Part shown: positions 26,952-36,836 of the stretch, piece by piece
Numbering within the stretch: the first letter of the stretch is position 1
How the letters are laid out: each line of letters begins with the position of its first letter
Assembly: GCF_035953295.1 (NCBI RefSeq)
Contig: NZ_CP108370.1
Coordinates: 4,741,001 to 4,805,000 of the forward strand
From: Streptomyces sp. NBC_01335
Lineage (GTDB): Bacteria; Actinomycetota; Actinomycetes; Streptomycetales; Streptomycetaceae
Direction of reading: 5' to 3'
Length of the DNA: 64,000 nt
Notes under the pieces: generated by a model
Databases searched by the model: none
What the model was told of the DNA's origin: nothing
Seen by the model: only the letters and a program-made list of their open reading frames with translations
Program-made: the position numbers and the translations under genes

Positions 26952-27779
26952 GTGACGACGACGCGGACGACGCAGACAGTACGGACGACGCAGACAGTAC
27001 GGACGACGCAGCACTCCCCGGCCCGGCTGGTCCGGGCCTGCGCCCGCAACAACGCCGAGTGGTGCGCGGTGATGAGCCGCGCCCACGGGGTGCCGGGCGA
27101 TTTCGGCGCGCAGGCGTGGACGGCACCGGCCCGCACGCCGCTGTACTACCCCGACGCGGTGACCCTGGTCCCCGGAGCCGATCCGGCCGACGTCGTCCGG
27201 CGTGTGGACCTCACCGCCCCCGGTGCCTCCGTCAAGGACAGCTTCGCCGACCTCGACCTGACGGCGGCCGGCTTCCGGGTGCTCTTCGAGGCCGCCTGGA
27301 TCCACCGCCCGGCCGGCCCGCCCGCCACCTTCTCCGGCACCCCCTGGCAGGTCGCCGAGGACCCCGACGCGGTACGCGCCTGGGCGGAGGCCTGGGACGA
27401 CGGCGACGGCAACGCGGACCTCTTCGGGCCCGCCCTCCTCGACGACCCGGACACCCTCCTGCTCGCCGCCCACACCCCGGACGGCCGGATCACCGCAGGG
27501 GCGGTGGCGAGCCGCAGCGAGGGCGCTGCCGGTGACGGCGCGCTCGGCGGGGGCGTGATCGGTGACGCCGCGCTCGGCGGGGGCGTCCTCGGCCTCTCCA
27601 ACGTCTTCGCCCGGGACGGCGGCGCCGACGCGGCCTGGCCCGGGGCCCTCGACGCGGCGCACCGGCTCTTCCCCGGGCTGCCCGTGGTCGGCTACGAACA
27701 CGGCGAGGACCTCGACGCCGCCCTGCGCCACGGCTTCACCACGACGGGACCGCTGCGCGTCTGGCTGCACCACGGCTGA
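26952..27779 (+). CDS. Unknown protein with repetitive N-terminus
   Basis: 275 residues if started at GTG 26952. The first 20 residues are encoded by an 18-bp tandem DNA repeat (peptide TVRTTQ repeated), so the functional start could be later. The body contains CARNNAEWCAVMSRAHGVPG, YYPDAVTLVPGADPADVVRRV, SVKDSFADLDLTAAGFRVLF and the GNAT-like ending YEHGEDLDAALRHGFTTTGPLRVWLHHG. A second internal duplication (ALGGGV twice) lies near residue 210. It may be an acetyltransferase-like fold, but I would not assign it. It starts 43 bp after the VOC gene. Confidence 0.75.
   Translation: MTTTRTTQTVRTTQTVRTTQHSPARLVRACARNNAEWCAVMSRAHGVPGDFGAQAWTAPARTPLYYPDAVTLVPGADPADVVRRVDLTAPGASVKDSFADLDLTAAGFRVLFEAAWIHRPAGPPATFSGTPWQVAEDPDAVRAWAEAWDDGDGNADLFGPALLDDPDTLLLAAHTPDGRITAGAVASRSEGAAGDGALGGGVIGDAALGGGVLGLSNVFARDGGADAAWPGALDAAHRLFPGLPVVGYEHGEDLDAALRHGFTTTGPLRVWLHHG
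26963..27014 (+). repeat. 18-bp tandem repeat in the 5' end of the unknown gene
   Basis: The unit CGCAGACAGTACGGACGA occurs twice in tandem, followed by a partial third copy. It encodes repeats of TVRTTQ without changing frame. Confidence 0.8.
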
Positions 27780-27905
27780 CGGGGGCTCCGGCGTACGGCC
27801 CGCGTACGGTCTTCCCGACCTGAAGCGTGCTGCGAAAGCCCCCTCAAGGACTGGGTGCGCTGACCGCCCGCGGGTCCGGTCCGCCTGCCCGCACGGCCGT
27901 ACGGC

Positions 27906-27941
27906 GAAGGGGTCCCGCCACCCGAGTGGCGGGACCCCTTC
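27906..27941. terminator. Strong bidirectional terminator
   Basis: A perfect 16-bp stem, GAAGGGGTCCCGCCAC / GTGGCGGGACCCCTTC, with the tetraloop CCGA. It lies midway between the converging unknown gene (ends 27779) and the TetR gene (ends 27969). CGTACG sequences outside the stem could extend it. Confidence 0.9.
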
Positions 27942-27968
27942 GCGTACGTGCGCTCACCGCGGCGTCCG

Positions 27969-28655
27969 TCAGCTCTTGCGGTGCCCTATCAGCCGGGGCT
28001 TCGGCTCCAGGTTCTCCAGGCCGTGCCAGGCCAGGTTCACCAGGTGCGCCGCCACCTCCGCCTTGCGGGGCTTGCGGACGTCGAGCCACCACTGGCCGGT
28101 GAGGGCCACCATGCCGACGAGGGCCTGCGCGTAGAGGGGGGCCAGCTTCGGGTCGAAGCCGCGGGCCTTGAACTCCATGCCCAGGATGTCCTCCACCTGC
28201 GTGGCGATGTCGCTGATCAGCGAGGCGAAGGTGCCCGTCGACTGGGCGACCGGGGAGTCCCGGACCAGGATGCGGAAGCCGTCCGTGTACGTCTCGATGT
28301 AGTCGAGCAGGGCGAAGGCCGCCTGTTCCAGCAGCTCACGCGGGTGCCCCGCGGTGAGGGCGCCCGTCACCATGTCCAGCAGCTGGCGCATCTCCCGGTC
28401 GACCACGACCGCGTACAGGCCCTCCTTGCCGCCGAAGTGCTCGTACACCACCGGCTTGGAGACCCCGGCGCGTGCCGCGATCTCCTCGACCGAGGTCCCT
28501 TCGAACCCCTTGTCGGCGAAGAGGGTGCGACCGATGTCCAGCAGCTGTTCGCGCCGCTCCTTCCCGGTCATCCGGACCCGCCTGGTCCGGCGCGCGGGGG
28601 GAGGGCTGCTTCTCTTGCTGCTCGTGCTGCCGTCGGTCGCCACGGTGCCCATCAT
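27969..28655 (-). CDS. TetR-family regulator of the adjacent desaturase
   Basis: 228 residues. ATG 28655 overlaps the desaturase stop (ATGA). A basic Ser/Pro-rich tail of about 25 residues precedes the HTH: LLDIGRTLFADKGFEGTSVEEIAARAGVSKPVVYEHFGGKEGLY. The ligand domain has LLDYIETYTDGFRILVRDSP and ALVGMVALTGQWWLDVRKP. It is the downstream partner of the desaturase in a two-gene operon and probably represses it through the paired sites at 29703-29729. Orthologous gene order (TetR, desaturase, ppc) occurs in S. coelicolor. Confidence 0.92.
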   Translation of the reverse strand: MMGTVATDGSTSSKRSSPPPARRTRRVRMTGKERREQLLDIGRTLFADKGFEGTSVEEIAARAGVSKPVVYEHFGGKEGLYAVVVDREMRQLLDMVTGALTAGHPRELLEQAAFALLDYIETYTDGFRILVRDSPVAQSTGTFASLISDIATQVEDILGMEFKARGFDPKLAPLYAQALVGMVALTGQWWLDVRKPRKAEVAAHLVNLAWHGLENLEPKPRLIGHRKS

Positions 28656-29656
28656 GCCGCGTCGGCGGGCACGGCCTTGCGCCGGGACTCCTTGCGTCGC
28701 GACTCGATGCGGTCGGCGTCCGGCCAGCGGACGTCGTACGCCCATCCGAGCTGTTCGAACCAGCGGATCAGCCGGGCGCTGGAGTCGATCTGGCCGCGCA
28801 TCACGCCGTGGCGGGCGCTCGTCGGGTCGGCGTGGTGCAGGTTGTGCCAGGACTCGCCGCAGGACAGCACGGCCAGCCACCACACGTTCCCCGACCTGTC
28901 GCGGGACTTGAAGGGGCGCTTGCCCACCGCGTGGCAGATCGAGTTGATCGCCCACGTGACGTGGTGCAGAAGCGCCACCCGTACCAGGGAACCCCAGAAG
29001 AACGCCGTCGCCGCACCCCACCACGACATGGTCACCAGCCCGCCGACCAGCGGCGGGATGCCCAGCGAGATGATCGTGAACGTCAGGAAGTGGCGCGAGA
29101 CGGCCCTCATGGCCGGGTCCTTGACCAGGTCGGGGGCGTACTTCTGCTGCGGGGTCTGCTCCTCGTTGAACATCCAGCCGATGTGCGCCCACCACAGCCC
29201 CTTCATCAGGGCCGGCAGCGTCTCGCCGAAGCGCCACGGAGAGTGGGGATCGCCCTCCGCGTCGGAGAACCGGTGGTGCTTGCGGTGGTCGGCGACCCAC
29301 CGCACCAGCGGGCCCTCCACCGCCAGGGAGCCGGCGACGGCGAGCGCGATGCGCAGCGGGCGCTTCGCCTTGAAGGAGCCGTGCGTGAAGTAGCGGTGGA
29401 AGCCGATCGTGACGCCGTGGCAGCCGATGTAGTACATCGCCACCATCAGCCCCAGATCGAGCCAGCTGACGCCGTGGCCCCAGGTCAGCGGCACCGCCGC
29501 CACCAGGGCCGCGAACGGCACCACGATGAAGAACAGCAGCGCGATCTGCTCGATCGAGCGCTTGCTGTCACCGCCCAGCGTGGCGGAGGGGAGAGGGTCG
29601 GGACCGGGCCCTGCCGGTGGGTCCGGCTGGTCGGTCAGTTCGGGGCTGATGGTCAT
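28652..29656 (-). CDS. Membrane acyl-CoA/acyl-lipid fatty acid desaturase
   Basis: 334 residues with four or more hydrophobic segments and the three histidine boxes of delta-9-type desaturases: HRYFTH, HRKHHRFSD and HNLHH. It binds two irons through these boxes and inserts a cis double bond in fatty acyl chains, adjusting membrane fluidity. The N-terminal 30 residues are polar and Pro-rich. It is co-transcribed with the TetR gene (4-bp overlap) and divergent from ppc, with 350 bp between. Confidence 0.93.
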   Translation of the reverse strand: MTISPELTDQPDPPAGPGPDPLPSATLGGDSKRSIEQIALLFFIVVPFAALVAAVPLTWGHGVSWLDLGLMVAMYYIGCHGVTIGFHRYFTHGSFKAKRPLRIALAVAGSLAVEGPLVRWVADHRKHHRFSDAEGDPHSPWRFGETLPALMKGLWWAHIGWMFNEEQTPQQKYAPDLVKDPAMRAVSRHFLTFTIISLGIPPLVGGLVTMSWWGAATAFFWGSLVRVALLHHVTWAINSICHAVGKRPFKSRDRSGNVWWLAVLSCGESWHNLHHADPTSARHGVMRGQIDSSARLIRWFEQLGWAYDVRWPDADRIESRRKESRRKAVPADAA

Positions 29657-30006
29657 GTGGTCCCCCGGGGGGTGAGGAGAACAAATCGGAATCGGCCTGG
29701 GCTACGGGACCGTAACCTACGGGATCGTAAGTACCGCAGTGACGCGGCCCACACCACCAGACCACGTTCCGTGCGCCATTCGTGGTATCTCCTGCCCCCT
29801 TGCGGGTAAAGCCTGTACGGCTCCCGCTGTCGAATGCACCGCCCGTCCCACCCTGTGAGGCCACCGGACGCGCCGACGCCGGTGCCACATATCCTTGGAA
29901 GGGTCGGACAGCGCGGTCCGCACCCCGCTCGTCCCGGGGGCGGCAACAGCACGCTGCGGCCGTTGGCCCCGGATTCGTGCTCAACCACTGCAAGGAGCCG
30001 CACACT
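29657..30006. promoter_or_regulatory. 350-bp divergent promoter region of desaturase and ppc
   Basis: No gene is seen. It contains the paired operator at 29703-29729 close to the desaturase start, and at the other end the ppc ribosome-binding site AAGGAG (29994-29999 region). The middle portion is unremarkable. Confidence 0.55.
29703..29729. promoter_or_regulatory. Twin TetR-type operators upstream of the desaturase
   Basis: Two near-identical palindromes, TACGGGACCGTA (29703-29714) and TACGGGATCGTA (29718-29729), share TACG-N4-CGTA and lie 15 bp apart, 47 bp upstream of the desaturase ATG. This is the expected location and spacing for binding of two dimers of the TetR protein encoded in the same operon. 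Confidence 0.8.
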
Positions 30007-32739
<2,733 letters not shown>

Positions 32740-32761
32740 TCCAGCGGTACGTACAGCGTCG

Positions 32762-32800
32762 GGCGCCCCTGTCCGGACCTCGGGTCCGGGCGGGGGCGCC
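32762..32800 (+). terminator. Terminator of ppc
   Basis: Two-part stem: GGCGCCCC (32762-32769) with GGGGCGCC (32793-32800), and inner CCGGACC (32773-32779) with GGTCCGG (32783-32789). It begins 22 bp after the ppc stop. Confidence 0.75.
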
Positions 32801-32978
32801 GTCGCGTCGGGGGAACGGGAGGCCCGTGCCCTCCGCTTCTACGCGGACGATCCGGTGTCCGCGGTCGCGGCGCCGAGGGCGGGCGGCAGGTCTTTCCCCG
32901 GCTCAGCCACCACCTCGGGTCCCTGAGGGCCGCCTGGTCGGTCCCCGGCGGGTACGCGCCTGGCCCGGTGGCGGCCCC

Positions 32979-33449
32979 TCACAGCGCGAGGAACGTCGCC
33001 ACCAGCAGCGCCGCTCCCGTGACGCCCGCCGCCCATGCCGTACGGGTCAGCCGCAGGCCGCCGCCCAGGACCAGGGAGGCCAGGATCAGTGCGCCGCCCA
33101 ACGGGAGCCAGGCGTGCAGGAATCCGGGGACCCCGGTCCGTACGGCCTCGGCGCTGCCCGGCTTCAGGACCACCGGGAACTCGTCGCCCCGCTGCGCGGC
33201 GACCGAGCGCGTGACGATCACGCCCGAGCGCGGCGGGGACTGGGCGTCCGGGGTGTACGGCCCGGTGCAGGTGTCGTCGCCGCAGCCGGTCACCGTCAGC
33301 GTGCCGTGCTCGCGGCCCTTGGCCAGGATGATGTGGTGCGCGGTCTCCCACGAGGCCCACGCACCCGCGACGAGCAGCAGCAGGGTGACCAGGGCCATCG
33401 CGCCATTACGGCCGATCAGGGCCGCACTCTGGGAGGGGGTCCGCTTCAT
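32979..33449 (-). CDS. Membrane protein of unknown function
   Basis: 156 residues. A transmembrane helix lies at about 18-35 (ALVTLLLLVAGAWASW). An outside domain of about 70 residues has a cysteine pair (GCGDDTCTG) and GDEFPVVLKPG. Two C-terminal helices follow (WLPLGGALILASLVLGGGL and AAGVTGAALLVATFLAL). Topology suggests a thin-walled envelope protein related to other small actinobacterial membrane proteins with a DUF3592-like plan. No RBS is clear. Function unknown. Confidence 0.82.
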   Translation of the reverse strand: MKRTPSQSAALIGRNGAMALVTLLLLVAGAWASWETAHHIILAKGREHGTLTVTGCGDDTCTGPYTPDAQSPPRSGVIVTRSVAAQRGDEFPVVLKPGSAEAVRTGVPGFLHAWLPLGGALILASLVLGGGLRLTRTAWAAGVTGAALLVATFLAL

Positions 33450-33561
33450 GGAGGCCGATCTTTGGGCAGGACGATGCCCTCGGTCAACTTGCGGTCGAAA
33501 CGGGGCGGATTAGCGGGGGGAATGTGGGGAGTTGGGTGTTCCGGAGCGCGGAACGAGGAGC

Positions 33562-34878
33562 TCAGCCCGGCATGCCCGTCGTCGGCCCCGGGGCGGCGTC
33601 CCGGGTGCAGGCCCAGAGCGCGAACGCGAGGCAGCTGACGGCGGCGCCCAGGGCGCACACCGCTCCCCAGCCGGCCGCCGCGTAGAGGGAGGTCGCGGCG
33701 AGGGCGCCGGTGGCGCTGCCGACCGAGTAGAAGACCATGTAGCCGCCGATCAGCCGGCTGCCCGCCTCCGGGTGCAGCGCGTGGATCAGGGTCTGGTTGG
33801 TGACGTGGACGGCCTGTACGGCCAGGTCGAGGAGGATCACGCCGACGAGCAGGGCCCAGAGCGAGCTGCGGACGAAGGTCAACGGCGCCCACGAGACGGC
33901 GAGCAGCGCCAGGGCGATGCCGGTGGTCCGCCCGGAGAGCCCGCGGTCGTTCAGGCGCCCCGCCGCCGTCGCGGCCAGCGCGCCCGCGGCCCCGACCAGT
34001 CCCCATGCCCCGATCGCGGTGTGGGAGAAGGAGTACGGGGGTGCGCTGAGCGGCAGCGCGAGGCTGCTCCACAGGATGCTGAAGGCCGCGAAGATCAGCA
34101 GGCCCAGCAGGGCCCGGAGCCGCAGCAGCCGCTCCCGGGCGAACAGGGTGACCGTGGAGCGCAGCAGCTGTCCGTAACGCAAGGGCTCCGGCGCGGTGTT
34201 GGTGTGGCGCGGCAGCACGCGGTACAGGACCAGGGCGAGCAATGCGGTGAGTACGGCCGAGGCGAGGTAGACGGAGCGCCAGCCCGCGAGGTCGGCCATG
34301 AAGCCGGAGACGGTGCGGGCGAGCAGGATGCCGAGGACCACGCCGCTGGTCACCGTACCGACGACGCGTCCGCGCCGGGCGGGCGGCGCGAGCGACGCCG
34401 CGTAGGCCACCAGCGTCTGCGTGACGACGGCGAGGAGCCCCACCCCTGCCATGCCCGCGAGGAGGGCAGCGGCGCTGCGGGCGGTGGTGACTGCTGCCAA
34501 CGCCGCTACCAGGAGCAGCAGTTGGGTCACGACGAGGCGGCGGCGGTCGGTGACGTCGCCCAGCGGTACGAGGAAGAACAGGCCCAGGCCGTACCCGGTC
34601 TGGGTGAGGGTGACGACGGCGCCGAGCAGCGCCGGGCTCAGGGAGAGGTCGTGGCCCATGGTCACCAGGAGCGGCTGGGCGAAGTAGACGTTGGCGACCG
34701 CGGCTCCGCAGGCGACGGCGAACAGGGCGACGAGGCCGCGTTGCGCGAGCGGCGCCGTCCGCCCGGAGGGCGGGACTTCCGACACACCGCGGCCCGTGCC
34801 CCGGGGCGGGGCGGATCCGCCGCCTTCGGCGTCCCGGAGCGTGGCCGGCGGTTCCACGGTTCTGTCGTCGTCGAGCAC
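33562..34878 (-). CDS. MFS efflux transporter
   Basis: 438 residues from GTG 34878, with GGAGGG 7 nt upstream; longer in-frame starts would run into the divergent regulator. After a polar N-terminus there are 12 predicted transmembrane segments. Motif A is seen as PLGDVTDRRRLVV, with TQTLVAYAASLAPPARRGRVVG in the following loop. It is like arabinose-efflux/EmrD-type drug exporters. It is divergent from an HxlR regulator, with a palindromic operator between, which is typical of inducible multidrug efflux. Confidence 0.9.
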   Translation of the reverse strand: MLDDDRTVEPPATLRDAEGGGSAPPRGTGRGVSEVPPSGRTAPLAQRGLVALFAVACGAAVANVYFAQPLLVTMGHDLSLSPALLGAVVTLTQTGYGLGLFFLVPLGDVTDRRRLVVTQLLLLVAALAAVTTARSAAALLAGMAGVGLLAVVTQTLVAYAASLAPPARRGRVVGTVTSGVVLGILLARTVSGFMADLAGWRSVYLASAVLTALLALVLYRVLPRHTNTAPEPLRYGQLLRSTVTLFARERLLRLRALLGLLIFAAFSILWSSLALPLSAPPYSFSHTAIGAWGLVGAAGALAATAAGRLNDRGLSGRTTGIALALLAVSWAPLTFVRSSLWALLVGVILLDLAVQAVHVTNQTLIHALHPEAGSRLIGGYMVFYSVGSATGALAATSLYAAAGWGAVCALGAAVSCLAFALWACTRDAAPGPTTGMPG

Positions 34879-34900
34879 GCGGCATCCCTCCGGCAGGCGT

Positions 34901-34917
34901 GGTTGCAAGGTGCAACC
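34901..34917. promoter_or_regulatory. Palindromic operator of the MFS/HxlR pair
   Basis: A perfect palindrome GGTTGCA-AGG-TGCAACC lies 23 bp upstream of the MFS start. A further half-site, TGCAACC, occurs at 34950-34956. This is the expected place for auto-regulation and control of efflux by the HxlR protein. Confidence 0.82.
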
Positions 34918-34993
34918 AGTGGCGACGGTAGCGGCCTTTGGTAGCATCATGCAACCGGTTCGCGTGGTGCGTGGTGGAGGAATGGAGGACGGC

Positions 34994-35446
34994 ATGGTGA
35001 CCAGAACGCGCTTCGACGACAGCGACTGCCCCGTCGCCCGGTCCGTGGACGCGATCGGCGACTGGTGGTCGCTCCTGATCGTGCGCGACGCCTTCGACGG
35101 GAGCCGCCGCTTCGGGGAGTTCCAGCGAAGTCTCGGGGTGGCGAAGAACATCCTCACCGCACGCCTGCGCGCCTTGGTCGCGGGCGGGGTCCTGGAAACC
35201 GTCCCCGCCTCGGACGGCAGTGCCTACCGCGAGTACGTACTGACCCCGAAGGGCAAGGCGCTCTTCCCCGTCGTCGTGGCGCTGCGGCAGTGGGGCGAGC
35301 AGAACTTCTTCGCCCCCGGCGAAGAACACTCGCGGATGGTCGACCGTGAGCAGGGGGAGGGCCTGCGCGCCCTGGAGGTCCGGGCGGCGGACGGGCGGGC
35401 GTTGGGGCCGGACGACACCGTCGTGCGGAAGGTGCCCCCGGGCTGA
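34994..35446 (+). CDS. HxlR-family winged-helix regulator
   Basis: 150 residues from ATG 34994, with GGAGG 5 nt upstream (an in-frame ATG at 34982 is possible). The core is DSDCPVARSVDAIGDWWSLLI, then FGEFQRSLGVAKNILTARLRALVAGGVLE and YVLTPKGKALFPVV. The conserved Cys near the N-terminus is the redox or electrophile-sensing residue in several HxlR proteins such as HypR. It probably represses the divergent MFS gene via the palindrome at 34901. Confidence 0.9.
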   Translation: MVTRTRFDDSDCPVARSVDAIGDWWSLLIVRDAFDGSRRFGEFQRSLGVAKNILTARLRALVAGGVLETVPASDGSAYREYVLTPKGKALFPVVVALRQWGEQNFFAPGEEHSRMVDREQGEGLRALEVRAADGRALGPDDTVVRKVPPG

Positions 35447-35555
35447 GCCTCGTCACCCCAGGGGGCCGCTCACCTCAACCCGGGGGCCGTTCCGGTGCCG
35501 GGCGCCGGAGCGGGCGGGCCTGAACGGCTCCCTCGGCTTCGGGGGCGGCGCTCGG

Positions 35556-35614
35556 GGGAAGTGCCGCGCTCACGGGAAGTCCGCGCTCACGGGAAGTCCG
35601 CGCTCAGGGGAAGT
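35556..35614. repeat. 17-bp tandem repeat at a gene 3' end
   Basis: The unit GGGAAGTCCGCGCTCAC occurs three times plus a partial copy (the first has one extra base). The last copies overlap the stop codon and final codons of the leftward gene at 35604, so the repeat array defines its very C-terminus and 3' flank. Confidence 0.8.
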
Positions 35615-36122
35615 ACAGGGACGCCTTCTCCAGCACGTGGCCGGTGAACATGCCGCCCCACACGGTCCCGCCCCGGTACAGCGTGGTCCGGGTGGCACCG
35701 GAGGCCGTTTCGACCGTGAGGGGGCGGCTGATCAGTGACGTGTCGAGGATCCGGGCGTCCTGGGCCGCCCACCGGGCCGCCTCGGGCTGGACGCGGGTGC
35801 TCACCAGTGCGGGGAGTACCTGTGCCACGTTGCGGGCGCCGGGGATGCCTCCGCGCACGCTCTTCGCGTAGCTCATGGCCCAGTTGGTGAACTCGGCCAG
35901 TGTGGCCACGTCGATCTCGGGGACGGCCGCCGCGAAGACGAAAAGCTCGGCCTTGGTCCCGAACCACCGGGCCTTGCGGTCGGCACGGAAGCCGGTCACC
36001 GAACGGTGGCCCTTCCAGTCCGACACCCTCACCGTGCAACCGTCGGCTTTCAGCCGGTCGTGGAGCGCCGTGAGGTACGTGTCCGCCGCGTCGGCGGCCG
36101 GATCGGTCGCGGGCTGATTCAT
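35604..36122 (-). CDS. Unknown soluble protein
   Basis: 172 residues from ATG 36122, with GGAG about 8 nt upstream. Recognisable segments are DTYLTALHDRLKADGCTVRV, ARWFGTKAELFVFAAAVPEI, FTNWAMSYAKSVRGGIPGAR and the C-terminal LYRGGTVWGGMFTGHVLEKA. There is no signal peptide or transmembrane helix. The family is common in streptomycetes as a hypothetical protein; I cannot assign a function. Its 3' end coincides with the 17-bp repeat array. The neighbouring tRNA-like element lies 185 bp upstream of its start. Confidence 0.78.
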   Translation of the reverse strand: MNQPATDPAADAADTYLTALHDRLKADGCTVRVSDWKGHRSVTGFRADRKARWFGTKAELFVFAAAVPEIDVATLAEFTNWAMSYAKSVRGGIPGARNVAQVLPALVSTRVQPEAARWAAQDARILDTSLISRPLTVETASGATRTTLYRGGTVWGGMFTGHVLEKASLYFP

Positions 36123-36306
36123 GCGCGAATTCTCCAACGCCCTTGCCGTGCAAGGGAAGAGGGGGTGCGCGAGGCGGGTCCGGTGGTGCGCTCGGTCCGC
36201 CGTGGCCGGGACGCCCGGTCGTGGTCCGCAGGACGCCCCGGTGGGTTGCCGGCCGCGCGTATTCGGGTGTCGTGCGATGCGTTCCCGCATACGATCACCG
36301 ACGGGA

Positions 36307-36380
36307 CGGGCTCGTGGCGCAGTGGCTGTCGCGCCTTCACGGCATGGAGGAGGGCGCCGGTTCGAATCCGGCCGGCCCGT
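36307..36380 (+). tRNA. tRNA-like element, possibly a degenerate tRNA (anticodon would be GGC)
   Basis: The 74-nt segment has exact internal-promoter-like A and B box sequences (TGGCGCAGTGG and GGTTCGAATCC). It has a perfect T-arm (GCCGG TTCGAAT CCGGC) and a 5-bp anticodon stem (CCTTC/GGAGG, one G-T pair) with a 7-nt loop ACGGCAT. Against a functional tRNA: position 33 is C rather than T, the acceptor stem CGGGCTC/CGGCCCG has a C-C mismatch, the D-stem fits poorly, and the 3' end is CCT rather than CCA. It is either a pseudo-tRNA or an unusual tRNA. It ends 37 bp before the next gene, in the same orientation. Confidence 0.45.
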
Positions 36381-36417
36381 CCTGTCCCGTATCAGGAGTG
36401 AACGGGAGAGGGACGAC

Positions 36418-36786
36418 ATGACCGGCCGGCCGACGACCACGACGCTCTGGCGCCCCACCGGGCCCGAGGAGCTCGCCCTGGTGGAGGCATCCGGCTGGCG
36501 GGCGTGGCCGCCCCGGCTGCCGGAGCAGCCGATCTTCTACCCGGTGCTCGACGAGGAGTACGCGATCACGATCGCCCGGGACTGGAACGTCCGGTTCGAC
36601 GGGGCGGGTCACGTCACGCGGTTCGAGGTGGAGCGCGAGTTCCTCCGCCGCTACCCCGTCCGGCAGGCCGGTGGCCGGACCATCCTGGAGCTGTGGGTTC
36701 CGGCGGAGGAACTCGACCTGTTCAACGCGCACATCGTCGGCCCGATCCGGCTGGTCCACACGTTCCGCGAGGTGCCCGGGGCCTGA
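36418..36786 (+). CDS. Conserved small protein of unknown function
   Basis: 122 residues, ATG with GGGAGAGG upstream. The sequence TTTLWRPTGPEELALVEASG, PPRLPEQPIFYPVLDEEYA, IARDWNV and the ending LDLFNAHIVGPIRLVHTFR is a widespread actinobacterial pattern. Homologues are often labelled ADP-ribosylation/crystallin J1-like, which I would not rely on. There are no membrane or catalytic signatures. It starts 37 bp downstream of the tRNA-like element and may share its transcript. Confidence 0.82.
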   Translation: MTGRPTTTTLWRPTGPEELALVEASGWRAWPPRLPEQPIFYPVLDEEYAITIARDWNVRFDGAGHVTRFEVEREFLRRYPVRQAGGRTILELWVPAEELDLFNAHIVGPIRLVHTFREVPGA

Positions 36787-36836
36787 GCGTACGGGAGGGG
36801 GACGGCCGTCTCCGGCCGCCCCCCTCCCGTACGGAC

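Noticed and set aside
34691..34993. Longer start for the HxlR gene overlapping the MFS gene
   Set aside because: The extension is antisense to the MFS N-terminus and covers the operator; ATG 34994 has a GGAGG at proper spacing.
36307..36380. Selenocysteine tRNA because TCA occurs near the anticodon
   Set aside because: It is too short (74 nt), lacks the long variable arm and the 8+5 acceptor/T-stem layout, and the loop centres on GGC rather than TCA.
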